From Ectopseudomonas guguanensis (GTDB taxonomy: Bacteria > Pseudomonadota > Gammaproteobacteria > Pseudomonadales > Pseudomonadaceae), in NCBI RefSeq assembly GCF_900104265.1, contig NZ_FNJJ01000009.1:62001-126000 (forward strand): a stretch of 64,000 bases of DNA, written 5' to 3'. Under the pieces are notes generated by a model, which was given only the letters and a program-made list of their open reading frames with translations, was not told the origin of the DNA and made no database searches. Positions 52,582 through 62,802 of this stretch are shown one piece after another; positions within the stretch are counted from its first letter, which is position 1; every line of letters starts with the position of its first letter. The position numbers were made by a program, and so were the translations under genes.

Positions 52582-53406
52582 TCAAGGCTTGAACGCACCG
52601 ATGAAGATGGCCGGGTCGACTCGCACGTCGTTGAGGCTGACGTTCCAGTGCAGGTGTGGGCCGGTGGCGCGGCCAGTGGCGCCGACCTTGCCGACATGCC
52701 CGCCGCGGGGGATTTCGTCGCCGAGCTTCACGTCGATCTCGGAGAGGTGGCAGAACATGCTGATCAGCCCCTGGCCGTGGTCGAGGAACACCGTCTTGCC
52801 ATTGAAGAAGTAGTCGCCGATCAGTATCACCTTGCCTGCCGCCGGCGCCTTGATCGGCGTGCCGCGGTTCGCGGCGAAATCCAGGCCCGAGTGCGGGTTT
52901 CGTTCCTCGCCATTGAAGAAGCGGCGCAGGCCGAAGGGGCTGGACAGCGGCCCGTTGACCGGCCTGTCGAACAGCAGGTTGCTCGGCTGGCGCGTGCTGA
53001 ATTGTTGGTAGGCGCGGGTCTGCTCCGCCAGTTCGCGCTCGATGCGCTTGAGGTTCTCGGCGTTGGGCGTGACCTGCTGCTGATTCTTGATGGTGATGCG
53101 CTGCTCGGCGTAGTGCTTGGCGCCGACTTGGAAGCCCAGCCTCTGGGCGCCCTCGACCTCCACCTGCTGCGTGCCCGGCTTGACGCTGAGCGGAATGCCA
53201 ACGATGGCGATCCAGCGCTGGCCGTCCTCGCGCACGGTCAGCACCGGCTTGCCCTGGTAGCGCACCTTCGGCGCCTGCGTCGGGTTGCCCAGATCGACCA
53301 CGGCGACGCCCCCGGGCACCGGCTTGTTCAGCAGGCGGGTGATGAAGCCTTCGGCATGGGCGGGCAGGGCAAGACAGACGGCAAGCAGAAAGATCAGTGG
53401 GCGCAT
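52582..53406 (-). CDS. M23-family peptidoglycan endopeptidase
   Basis: A 274-residue secreted metallopeptidase. Seen: a signal peptide (MRPLIFLLAVCLALPAHAEG), an N-terminal domain, and an M23 (LytM) domain with HSGLDFAANRGTPIKAPAAG (first His and Asp zinc ligands) and GPHLHWN (final His ligand). Such enzymes cut cross-links or are regulatory LytM factors; the intact ligands imply catalysis. It is 119 bp upstream of mscS on the same strand. Confidence 0.92.
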   Translation of the reverse strand: MRPLIFLLAVCLALPAHAEGFITRLLNKPVPGGVAVVDLGNPTQAPKVRYQGKPVLTVREDGQRWIAIVGIPLSVKPGTQQVEVEGAQRLGFQVGAKHYAEQRITIKNQQQVTPNAENLKRIERELAEQTRAYQQFSTRQPSNLLFDRPVNGPLSSPFGLRRFFNGEERNPHSGLDFAANRGTPIKAPAAGKVILIGDYFFNGKTVFLDHGQGLISMFCHLSEIDVKLGDEIPRGGHVGKVGATGRATGPHLHWNVSLNDVRVDPAIFIGAFKP

Positions 53407-53499
53407 AAAAGTCCTATACGAAAAGAACGCTGAACGTAAAAGCGGATCGGTGTCGCTCTTTCGTCCAGCCCTCCAGTGCTGTTCTCGTTTTGTTGAGCT

Positions 53500-53560
53500 G
53501 TAGGGTGGGCTTCAGCCCACCAACAGGGGGCGGGTCTTGGTGGGCTGAAGCCCACCCTAC
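53500..53560. repeat. Inverted pair of GTAGGGTGGGCTTCAGCC repeats
   Basis: Two opposed 22-base units (53500-53521 and 53539-53560), each itself palindromic, separated by 17 bp, between the M23 peptidase gene and xseA. Confidence 0.8.
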
Positions 53561-53600
53561 CAACTGAAGCGGAGTGCCGCCCGGCCCACCCTGGCAACTG

Positions 53601-54980
53601 TTAGTCCAACAGCGACAGCGTCGCCGGTTGTATGTGGTTGTCTTCGACCCGAACGTCCAGCTCGCCCACGCTCAGGCGCGCCTTCAGGCGCTGGCCTGGC
53701 TGGGTCTGCGCGGCGCTGCGTACGGCCTGGCCGCGCTCGTCGAGGAGGATGCTGTAACCGCGGCCGAGCGTGGCCAGGGGGCTGACGATCTGCAATTGCG
53801 CCGCCAGTGCGCCCAGTTGCTGGCGCTGGCTGCGCAGCTGGCCCTGCATGGCACGTGGCAGGCGCGCGGCCAGGCCATCGAGGCGCTGGCGCAGCATGGC
53901 CAGATTGCGCCCCGGATGCTGCGCGGCGAGGCGGGCGTCGAGGCGCGCCAGGCGTTCGTACTGGTTCGCCAGCCGCTGTGCGAAGGCGCGGCGCAGGCGC
54001 ATGTCCAGGTCGTCAAGGCGCTGGGCCTGCTGGCGCAGGCGTTCGCCGGGGTGGCGCAGGCGCCGGCTGACGCCTTCCAGACGCAGGCGCTCGCGGGCCA
54101 GGCGGCCCTGCATGTGCAACACCAGGCGGCGCTGCAGGTTGTGCAGGCGCTGCACCAGCTCGCTGCTGTCCGGGGCCAGCAGTTCGGCGGCAGCCGACGG
54201 CGTCGGCGCACGCACGTCGGCGACGAAGTCGGCGATGGACACGTCCGTCTCGTGGCCCACGGCGCTGACGATGGGCGTGACGCAGGCCGCCACGGCGCGC
54301 GCCACGCTTTCCTCGTTGAAGCACCAGAGGTCTTCCAGCGAACCGCCGCCGCGGGCCAGGATCAATGCATCGAAACCCAGCGCATCGGCCCGTTGCAGGG
54401 CGCGCACGATCTGCGTGGTGGCTTCGCGACCCTGCACGGCGGTGGGTATCAGGTTCAGTTCCACCTGCGGCGCGCGGCGGCGGAACACGCTGATGATGTC
54501 GCGGATCACCGCGCCGGTGGGCGAGGTGACGATGCCGATGCGCCTGGGATGGGCGGGTAGGGCGATCTTGCGTTCGGTGGAGAACAGCCCTTCGGCGCCG
54601 AGTTTTTCCTTCAGCGCCTCGAACGCCAGGCGCAGGGCGCCGTCGCCGGCCGGCTCGACCGCGTCGAGAATCAGCTGGTAGTCGCCGCGCCCTTCGAACA
54701 GCGAGACCTTGCCGCGTACCTTCACCGCCAGCCCGTCGCGCAGCGCCTGGCGCACGCGTGCAGCGTTCTGCCGGAACAGCGCGCAGCGCACCTGGGCCTG
54801 GCTGTCTTTCAGGGTGAAGTAGACATGGCCGGATGCGGGGCGGGCGAGGTTGGAGATTTCCCCCTCGACCCAGATGCCGGAGAACACGTCCTCCAGCAGC
54901 AGGCGGGCGCGGTTGTTGAGCTGGCTTACGCTGAGTACCTCGCGGTCGAGGTTCAGGCGAGCAAAGGGATCGTTGATCAT
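53601..54980 (-). CDS. xseA: Exodeoxyribonuclease VII large subunit
   Basis: A 459-residue nuclease subunit acting with XseB on single-stranded DNA in mismatch repair and cleanup. Seen: the N-terminal OB-fold with VLSVSQLNNRARLLLEDVF and IWVEGEISNLARPASGHVYF, the catalytic domain with GIVTSPTGAVIRDI, LILARGGGSLEDLWCFN and AVGHETDVSIADFVADVRAP, and a long C-terminal coiled coil. Length matches the family. xseB is not in the window. Confidence 0.96.
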   Translation of the reverse strand: MINDPFARLNLDREVLSVSQLNNRARLLLEDVFSGIWVEGEISNLARPASGHVYFTLKDSQAQVRCALFRQNAARVRQALRDGLAVKVRGKVSLFEGRGDYQLILDAVEPAGDGALRLAFEALKEKLGAEGLFSTERKIALPAHPRRIGIVTSPTGAVIRDIISVFRRRAPQVELNLIPTAVQGREATTQIVRALQRADALGFDALILARGGGSLEDLWCFNEESVARAVAACVTPIVSAVGHETDVSIADFVADVRAPTPSAAAELLAPDSSELVQRLHNLQRRLVLHMQGRLARERLRLEGVSRRLRHPGERLRQQAQRLDDLDMRLRRAFAQRLANQYERLARLDARLAAQHPGRNLAMLRQRLDGLAARLPRAMQGQLRSQRQQLGALAAQLQIVSPLATLGRGYSILLDERGQAVRSAAQTQPGQRLKARLSVGELDVRVEDNHIQPATLSLLD

Positions 54981-55023
54981 GGTGGCGCATGATAAGTCGA
55001 GAGGGGCGTCGACGCGACCTTCA

Positions 55024-55899
55024 TCAAGCCTGCAGCAGGCGCTCCAGCAGCCAGGCCGCCACCGGGCCTAGTTCCAGCTGGCGCGACCACACGGCGTCCA
55101 CCGTCACCCGTCGCGGCCAGCCACTGCAGCGCAGCTCCTGCAGGCCACCGAAGCCGTAGGCGTCGACCAGTTGCCGCGGCAGCTCGGCCCAGCCGAAGCC
55201 CAGGCGCGCCATCTCCAGCAGCATCAGGTAGTCCGGCGCGGCCCAGCAGCGTCCACCGCTGCCAGGCAGAACATCGGCGCTGGCGTCGTCGTTGGCGACG
55301 CTGCTCAGGCGCAGCAGGCGCCAGTGCGACAAGTCTTCCGGGCGCACCTGGGTCAGTTCGCTCAGCGGATGACCCTTGGCCGCGAACAGGCCGAATTCGC
55401 TGCTCATGTGCAGGCGGGCATGGGCGATATGCGGCGGGTAGGTCGGCTGTGCGGCGATCAGACCGAGTTGCGCGCGGCCCTGACTGACCAGGTCGAGCAC
55501 GTCAGCCTGCTCCGCGATCAGGCTCTCGAACTGCAGATCGGGGAAGCGCTGATCCAGCTCCTGCAGGCGCGCCTCGTAGTGTTTCGGCTGGTAGGCATCG
55601 GACAGCGCCAGGGTCAGGCGCGGCTCCTGCCCCCTGGCCAGAGCCGCGGCATGCCGCGCCAGGCGGTCACTGGCACACAGCACTTCCTCGGCATGTGCCA
55701 GCAGGCTGGCGCCGGCCTCGGTCAGTTGCAGCTTGCGTGGACCGCGCTCGAACAGTGCCACGCCCAGGTCGATTTCCAGGCGCGCTACCGCCTCACTGAC
55801 GGTCGATTGGCTTTTGCCCAGGCGTCTGGCGGCGGCGCTCAACGAGCCGCAGTTGGCGGCCTGGGCAAACGCCTGGAGGGATTCCGGTGAAATATTCAT
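55024..55899 (-). CDS. LysR-type transcriptional regulator
   Basis: A 291-residue regulator. Seen: an N-terminal winged HTH (MNISPESLQAFAQAANCGSL ... STVSEAVARLEIDLGVALF), then the effector-binding domain. It is divergent from a PACE efflux gene across an 88-bp region, the usual arrangement for LysR proteins and the transporters they control. The ligand is unknown. The start 55899 begins the conserved HTH. Confidence 0.93.
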   Translation of the reverse strand: MNISPESLQAFAQAANCGSLSAAARRLGKSQSTVSEAVARLEIDLGVALFERGPRKLQLTEAGASLLAHAEEVLCASDRLARHAAALARGQEPRLTLALSDAYQPKHYEARLQELDQRFPDLQFESLIAEQADVLDLVSQGRAQLGLIAAQPTYPPHIAHARLHMSSEFGLFAAKGHPLSELTQVRPEDLSHWRLLRLSSVANDDASADVLPGSGGRCWAAPDYLMLLEMARLGFGWAELPRQLVDAYGFGGLQELRCSGWPRRVTVDAVWSRQLELGPVAAWLLERLLQA

Positions 55900-55987
55900 A
55901 TCGGTTTTGCCGATGGCAGCTGCCTTTGGTCTGGCTGGAGTTCCGATGATCATAGCGCTGGTCGCCACCTATCACGAGGTTCTCTCC

Positions 55988-56455
55988 ATGACTCAGCCCC
56001 TACCGCGCTCCCTGCGTGAGCGCATCGGCCACGCCCTGGCGTTCGAGACCATCGCCGTGCTCATCTGCGCGCCGGCCATGGCCTGGTTCATGGACAAGCC
56101 GCTGGTGCATCTCGGCGCGTTGACGCTGATATTCTCCACCGTGGCGATGCTGTGGAACATGCTGTTCAACTACCTGTTCGACCGTGCCCAGGGACGGCTG
56201 GGCTTCGAGCGCGGTCTGTGGGCGCGGGTCAGCCATGCGCTGCTGTTCGAGGCGGGCTTGATTCTGGTGCTGGTGCCGCTGGCCGCCTGGTGGCTGTCGA
56301 TCGGCCTGCTCGAGGCGCTGCTGCTGGATATCGTGCTGATCCTGTTCTTTCTGCCCTACACCCTGGCGTTCAACTGGATCTATGACGTGCTGCGCGCGCG
56401 CTGGCTGGCGCGGCGCGAAGCGCAGGTGGGCGATGCGGTGTGCCGAGGGGCTTGA
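55988..56455 (+). CDS. PACE-family multidrug/biocide efflux transporter
   Basis: A 155-residue, four-span membrane protein of the proteobacterial antimicrobial compound efflux family (AceI-like, bacterial transmembrane pair domain). Seen: two repeated BTP units, RIGHALAFETIAVLICAPAM and RVSHALLFEAGLILVLVPLA, each with a conserved Glu (FET, FEA) expected to couple protons. Members export chlorhexidine and other biocides, or polyamines. Divergent from the LysR gene, which is probably its regulator. Confidence 0.93.
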   Translation: MTQPLPRSLRERIGHALAFETIAVLICAPAMAWFMDKPLVHLGALTLIFSTVAMLWNMLFNYLFDRAQGRLGFERGLWARVSHALLFEAGLILVLVPLAAWWLSIGLLEALLLDIVLILFFLPYTLAFNWIYDVLRARWLARREAQVGDAVCRGA

Positions 56456-56511
56456 TTTGCGAGCGGTAGCGCCTAAGCTGCCGCTCTTTCTTTGTCAGCC
56501 CTCCGAGCACC

Positions 56512-57066
56512 ATGACCGCGCAATTGATCCTCGTCCCGCAGATTTCCACGCTTCCCGCTGATGAAGAGAAGGCGAGGGCCATGTTGCGCTGGCTGGTCAA
56601 GCGGGAGATCGTCGAGGCGCTGCCCACCACCTGCGGCCAGGGCGGCAACGGCATGGCCTACGCCATCGGCCCGGGCGCCCGACGTATCGCCCAGCACCCC
56701 GAGTTGCTGCCCTATGGTCAGCCGCACAATGGCCTGGAGATCATCACCCATCGCTGCATCTATGTGCCGACGCGGAATTTTCTCGAGGAGGCGGGCTGCC
56801 CCGAATGCCGCCGGGAGGTGGGCGTGCCGCTGTTCGACAGCCTGGAGGTGTGGTGGCCCGGGGAAACCGACAACTTCACCTGCCCCGAATGCGGGCATGA
56901 GGACGACATCAACGGCTTCCTGTTCCTGCAGCCCTGCGGCTTTTCCAATCTGGGCTTCATCTTCAATGGCTGGATGGATGCCGGCCTGCGTCCGGCGTTC
57001 GTCGAGGAGTTCGGCGAACGCCTGGGCTTTGCGGTGAGGCAGGTGCGGGTCGATGATCCGGCCTGA
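56512..57066 (+). CDS. Conserved hypothetical protein with two CPEC motifs
   Basis: A 184-residue soluble protein. Seen: two Cys pairs, Cys96/Cys99 (EAGCPECRR) and Cys124/Cys127 (FTCPECGHE), spaced 25 residues apart, fitting a zinc-ribbon-like metal site. N-terminal and C-terminal parts have no recognisable motif. Related sequences carry misleading transporter-ATPase names, for which I see no support (no Walker motif). It stands 56 bp after the efflux gene and before a repeat. Function unknown. Confidence 0.78.
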   Translation: MTAQLILVPQISTLPADEEKARAMLRWLVKREIVEALPTTCGQGGNGMAYAIGPGARRIAQHPELLPYGQPHNGLEIITHRCIYVPTRNFLEEAGCPECRREVGVPLFDSLEVWWPGETDNFTCPECGHEDDINGFLFLQPCGFSNLGFIFNGWMDAGLRPAFVEEFGERLGFAVRQVRVDDPA

Positions 57067-57082
57067 GCGACTTTTCAGTCCC

Positions 57083-57146
57083 TTGTGGGAGGGCCTTTAG
57101 CCGCGACTTCATATGCTTTCAGTCGCCGCTGAAGCGCCTCCCACAA
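57083..57146. repeat. Palindromic repeat (GTGGGAGGGCCTTTAGCC type)
   Basis: A 64-bp imperfect palindrome with ends TTGTGGGAGG and CCTCCCACAA and inner parts related to the 11168 repeat. It separates the convergent hypothetical and siderophore-receptor genes. Confidence 0.78.
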
Positions 57147-57155
57147 TGCCAAAGG

Positions 57156-59258
57156 TCAGAACTCGACGCTGGCCGACAGACGCACTTCACGTGGTTCGCC
57201 CACGGCCACCCGCAGATTGCCGCCGCTGGACGGATAGTAGTGCTCGTTGAACAGGTTACGTACATTCAGTTGCAGGCGCGTCTTCTCGCCTAGCAGTTGG
57301 CTGTCCCAACTGACGAAGGCATCGGCCACCGTATAGCTGTCCAGCCAGAATGTGTTGGCATTGTCGCCGGCACGTTCACCGACATAGCGGGCGCCACCAC
57401 CCAGTTTCCACTGACCCAGCTCCTGGGGCAGCTGCAGGTGATGGACGAGGTAGAGACTGCCGATATTGCGCGCGGCGTTGACCAGTTCGTTGCCCTCGTT
57501 GGTCGGGTCGTCGAGGATTTCCGTATCGGTGTAGGCGTAGCTGCCGAGCAGTTCCCAGCGTTCGCTCAGGCGGCCGCTGATATCCAGCTCCACACCGCGC
57601 GAACCGACCTTGCCGGCTGCTTCCGATACGGAATTATTAGTGACCACGACGTTTTCCTTCTCGATATCGAACAGCGCGAGGTTGGCACCGATACCCTGAG
57701 GCAGGTCGAACTTCACGCCCAGCTCGTAGCTGCGACCTTCTTCGGGGTCGAATGCCTGGCCGGTATTGGCATCCGAGGCATTGGGCACGAAGGATCGGCT
57801 GTAGTTGCCGTAGAAGGCCACCTGATCGTTCAGCTGGAAGACCAGTCCACCGAACGGCAGGAAGGTGGCGTCGTGGCGATCGGTGGTCGGCGTGAACAGT
57901 GTCCCTCGACCTTGCCCGACCAATTGCTCGAAGCGCTGGTAACGACCGCCGAGAACCAGAATCCATTGCTCGTCAAGGTGCCAGTTGTCCTTCATATAAA
58001 AGGAACGTGAATGCAATTCGTCGCGGCGGTCGCTCTGCGACAGATTGAGCAGTGAAGGCGCCGCGAGATTGCCGTAGACCGGGTTGTAGATGTTGAAACC
58101 GCCGACCGCCGGGCCGCGCCAGGTGTCGCCGCGGAAGTTGTCGACGCGCTCGGTGTCGGCGCCGATCAGCAGATCATGACGCTGGCCGAACAGCTCGGCA
58201 TTGCCGATCCAGTCCCAGGCCAGATATTGGGTCTGGTTGTCATGCTCGCTGCCGTCAGAGCGGCGACTCAGGGCGCCTGTGCTGGCATTCAGTGCATTGG
58301 GTCGAGCCTCTGCATAGTCGTAGCGCTCGTTGTTCCAGCCGTAGGTGAGGCGGGTAGACCAGTTCTCGGTGAGCTGGTACTCGGCAGTAGCGGTGAGCAG
58401 TTCATCGATGCCCTCGGCTTTGGCCCAGCTTTCGCCGAAACGCTCGTTATAGGAAACCTTGGCCGGCTTGCCGTTGATGATCACCGTGCCGCGATCCACC
58501 GGGGCACTGTATTCCTTGTACTCGTAGGCAAGGCTGAGACGCAGGCGCTCGCCTTCCCAGCTCAGAGAGGGGGCGATCAGGCTGTGTTCTTCCTCGCCGA
58601 AGTTGCGCCAGTAATCTTCGTGTTGGCGCTCGGCAATCAGGCGAAACGCCAGCCCACTGTCGGCAATGGGGCCGGTAACGTCTACCGCCAGGCTGCCGCC
58701 GCCGAAGCTGGAGCTGTTCGCGTCGATGCGTGTGCCCCACTGGTATTGGGGCTTCTTGCTGATCACATTGATCAGGCCGCCCGGCTCCAGTGCGCCATAC
58801 AGCAGAGATGCCGGGCCCTTGAGCACTTCCACGCGTTCAGTGGTGGCGCTGAAGTTGCGCGACAAGCTGGAGCGGATGCCGTCACGCAGGATCGAGCCAT
58901 CGGCGTTGCTACCAAAACCACGTTTGACGAAACCGTCCTGTGTGCCGGCCAGGGTGTTGCTCTGGGTCATGCCACTGACGAACTTCATCGCATCGTCCAG
59001 CGACTTGACCTGGAAGTCCTCGATGGTCTTGGGCGTTACCACCTGTACCGACTGCGCTTCATCCCTGAGCGCCACGGAGGATTTGCTCGCGGTGCTGGCG
59101 CGCTTGGCCTGGTAGCCGTCCTCTTCTACGTTGGGTTTGGCCAGCACTTCCTGGCTCGGCAGCTCCAGCTCCTTGGCCAGCAGTGAGCCGGCCGGCAGCA
59201 GGCAAAGGGCAAGCAGAGCGGCGCGTGGGCTGCTCAAGGGAAAACGGTTGGATTTCAT
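57156..59258 (-). CDS. TonB-dependent siderophore receptor
   Basis: A 700-residue outer-membrane receptor. Seen: a signal peptide (MKSNRFPLSSPRAALLALCL ... LLAKE), an N-terminal plug (about 60-165) with SVQVVTPKTIEDFQVKSLDD and VLKGPASLLYGALEPGGLIN, then a 22-strand barrel ending in an aromatic residue (LSASVEF). No signalling extension is visible before the plug, so it is probably not paired with a sigma/anti-sigma system, and none is nearby. It resembles FhuA/ferrichrome-type or generic siderophore receptors; the ligand is not assigned. Fur-like box upstream. Confidence 0.9.
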   Translation of the reverse strand: MKSNRFPLSSPRAALLALCLLPAGSLLAKELELPSQEVLAKPNVEEDGYQAKRASTASKSSVALRDEAQSVQVVTPKTIEDFQVKSLDDAMKFVSGMTQSNTLAGTQDGFVKRGFGSNADGSILRDGIRSSLSRNFSATTERVEVLKGPASLLYGALEPGGLINVISKKPQYQWGTRIDANSSSFGGGSLAVDVTGPIADSGLAFRLIAERQHEDYWRNFGEEEHSLIAPSLSWEGERLRLSLAYEYKEYSAPVDRGTVIINGKPAKVSYNERFGESWAKAEGIDELLTATAEYQLTENWSTRLTYGWNNERYDYAEARPNALNASTGALSRRSDGSEHDNQTQYLAWDWIGNAELFGQRHDLLIGADTERVDNFRGDTWRGPAVGGFNIYNPVYGNLAAPSLLNLSQSDRRDELHSRSFYMKDNWHLDEQWILVLGGRYQRFEQLVGQGRGTLFTPTTDRHDATFLPFGGLVFQLNDQVAFYGNYSRSFVPNASDANTGQAFDPEEGRSYELGVKFDLPQGIGANLALFDIEKENVVVTNNSVSEAAGKVGSRGVELDISGRLSERWELLGSYAYTDTEILDDPTNEGNELVNAARNIGSLYLVHHLQLPQELGQWKLGGGARYVGERAGDNANTFWLDSYTVADAFVSWDSQLLGEKTRLQLNVRNLFNEHYYPSSGGNLRVAVGEPREVRLSASVEF

Positions 59259-59277
59259 CTGGTACTCAGGTGCAAGC

Positions 59278-59296
59278 GTTTTTGAGAATCATTATT
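59278..59296 (-). promoter_or_regulatory. Fur-box-like site upstream of the siderophore receptor
   Basis: Compared with the 19-base Fur consensus GATAATGATAATCATTATC, 14 of 19 positions match, and the right half (GAGAATCATTATT) matches at 11 of 13. It lies about 20 bp upstream of the receptor start, so iron repression by Fur is likely. Confidence 0.72.
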
Positions 59297-59324
59297 TTAT
59301 GTGTTTCAGGGAGTGGCTGCCTAG

Positions 59325-60872
<1,548 letters not shown>

Positions 60873-61013
60873 AAAAATCGATTTGACGCTGCTGCGCTTG
60901 TGCATGCTGCGTTGGAGAAAAACTCAAGATGCTCATTTGCTTCAGCAAACTCCGCTCTCTCGTTTCTCTCCGCCTTGCCTGCCCGGTGCTCGCTGCGCGG
61001 CAAATCGATTTTT
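60873..61013. repeat. 141-bp element with perfect 13-bp inverted ends in guaB-guaA
   Basis: The ends, AAAAATCGATTTG (60873-60885) and CAAATCGATTTTT (61001-61013), are exact reverse complements. The interior is partly self-complementary and contains no gene I can support. It begins directly at the guaB stop codon. The layout is that of a short MITE-like or structured intergenic element; no transposase is present. Confidence 0.7.
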
Positions 61014-61028
61014 GCAATGTATGAATAA

Positions 61029-61058
61029 CGGGGCTGTTCGATCAGCCCCGTGTCATTT
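61029..61058 (+). terminator. Hairpin between guaB and guaA
   Basis: An 8-bp-arm hairpin (CGGGGCTG at 61029-61036 with CAGCCCCG at 61043-61050) followed by only a weak T-run (TGTCATTT). It could partially terminate the guaB message, so guaA may be read both from guaB and on its own. Confidence 0.6.
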
Positions 61059-61081
61059 GTGAATACCTACGAGAGACGGCC

Positions 61082-62659
61082 ATGGCCCACGACATTCACG
61101 CCCACCGCATCCTCATTCTGGACTTCGGTTCCCAGTACACCCAGCTGATCGCCCGCCGCGTGCGCGAGATCGGCGTCTATTGCGAACTGCACCCCTGGGA
61201 CATGAGCGACGAGGACATCCGCGCCTTCGCTCCGCGCGGCATCATCCTTGCCGGCGGCCCGGAGTCGGTGCACGAGGAGGGTAGCCCGCGCGCGCCGCAG
61301 GCCGTGTTCGACCTGAATGTGCCGATCCTCGGCATCTGCTACGGCATGCAGACCATGGCCGAGCAGTTGGGTGGCAAAGTTGAAGGCTCCGACCTGCGCG
61401 AGTTCGGCTACGCCCGTGTCGACGTGGTCGGCAAGAGCCAGCTGCTGGCCGGCATCGAAGACCATGTCGACGCCGATGGCGTACTTGGCCTGGACGTGTG
61501 GATGAGCCACGGCGACAAGGTCACCCGCCTGCCGGAAGGCTTCCACATCCTCGCCAGCACGCCGAGCTGCCCGATCGCCGCCATGAGCGACGACACCCGC
61601 CACTACTACGGCGTGCAGTTCCACCCCGAAGTGACCCACACCAAGCAGGGCGGCCGCATCCTGTCGCGCTTCGTGCTGGAGATCAGCGGCTGCGAGGCCC
61701 TGTGGACCCCGGCCAACATCGTCGAAGACGCCGTGGCCGCCGTGCGCGCCCAGGTCGGCGACGCCAACGTGCTGCTCGGCCTGTCCGGCGGTGTCGACTC
61801 TTCCGTGGTCGCGGCGCTGCTGCACAAGGCCATCGGCGATCAGCTCACCTGCGTGTTCGTCGACAACGGCCTGCTGCGCCTGCACGAGGGCGACCAGGTG
61901 ATGGCCATGTTCGCCGAGAACATGGGCGTGAAGGTGATCCGTGCCAATGCCGAGGAGCAGTTCCTCTCCAACCTGGCCGGCGAGTCCGACCCGGAGAAGA
62001 AGCGCAAGATCATCGGCCGTACCTTCATCGACGTGTTCGATGCCGAGGCCAGCAAGCTGGACAATATCCAGTTCCTCGCCCAGGGCACCATCTATCCGGA
62101 TGTGATCGAGTCGGCTGGCGCCAAGAGCGGCAAGGCCCACGTGATCAAGAGCCACCACAACGTCGGTGGCTTGCCCGAGGAGATGAACCTCAAGCTGGTC
62201 GAGCCGCTGCGTGAACTGTTCAAGGACGAAGTGCGCAAGATCGGCCTGGAGCTGGGCCTGCCCTACGACATGGTCTACCGCCACCCGTTCCCGGGCCCGG
62301 GCCTGGGCGTACGTATCCTCGGCGAAGTGAAGAAGGAGTACGCCGACCTGCTGCGCCGCGCCGACCACATCTTCATCGAAGAGCTGCGCAAGGCCGACTG
62401 GTACCACAAGACCAGCCAGGCGTTCGTGGTGTTCCAGCCGGTGAAATCGGTCGGCGTCGTCGGTGACGGCCGTCGCTACGCCTGGGTCGTCGCCCTGCGC
62501 GCCGTGGAAACCGTGGACTTCATGACCGCTCGCTGGGCGCACCTGCCCTACGAGCTGCTGGAAACCGTCAGCGGCCGCATCATCAACGAGATCGAAGGCA
62601 TCTCCCGCGTCACCTACGACGTGTCGAGCAAGCCGCCAGCGACCATCGAGTGGGAATGA
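61082..62659 (+). CDS. guaA: GMP synthase (glutamine-hydrolysing)
   Basis: A 525-residue enzyme converting XMP to GMP. Seen: an N-terminal class I glutamine amidotransferase with Cys86 ([11 protein letters not shown]) and the His/Glu of [11 protein letters not shown], the ATP-pyrophosphatase P-loop [15 protein letters not shown], and the C-terminal dimerisation domain [13 protein letters not shown]. Terminator follows. Confidence 0.98.
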   Translation: MAHDIHAHRILILDFGSQYTQLIARRVREIGVYCELHPWDMSDEDIRAFAPRGIILAGGPESVHEEGSPRAPQAVFDLNVPILGICYGMQTMAEQLGGKVEGSDLREFGYARVDVVGKSQLLAGIEDHVDADGVLGLDVWMSHGDKVTRLPEGFHILASTPSCPIAAMSDDTRHYYGVQFHPEVTHTKQGGRILSRFVLEISGCEALWTPANIVEDAVAAVRAQVGDANVLLGLSGGVDSSVVAALLHKAIGDQLTCVFVDNGLLRLHEGDQVMAMFAENMGVKVIRANAEEQFLSNLAGESDPEKKRKIIGRTFIDVFDAEASKLDNIQFLAQGTIYPDVIESAGAKSGKAHVIKSHHNVGGLPEEMNLKLVEPLRELFKDEVRKIGLELGLPYDMVYRHPFPGPGLGVRILGEVKKEYADLLRRADHIFIEELRKADWYHKTSQAFVVFQPVKSVGVVGDGRRYAWVVALRAVETVDFMTARWAHLPYELLETVSGRIINEIEGISRVTYDVSSKPPATIEWE

Positions 62660-62687
62660 TGCCCCTCCGAGCCTAGCTCGTGTGACG

Positions 62688-62720
62688 AAACCCCGGCCAT
62701 GCTGCCGGGGTTTTGTTTTT
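62688..62720 (+). terminator. Terminator after guaA
   Basis: A 10-bp-arm hairpin (62688-62697 with 62704-62713, 6-base loop) followed by TTTTGTTTTT, 28 bp past the guaA stop. Confidence 0.93.
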
Positions 62721-62802
62721 CGGGGGGATGTGGCGCGTTTTCTGTCGTCCGCCGAGCGCTTTGGCTAGGGTTAGGCTTTTACCTGGCAAAAAGGAAGCGC
62801 CC

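Noticed and set aside
60886..61000. A small protein encoded inside the guaB-guaA element
   Set aside because: A frame can be read through, but there is no start with a ribosome site, and the sequence is explained by the repeat's own structure.
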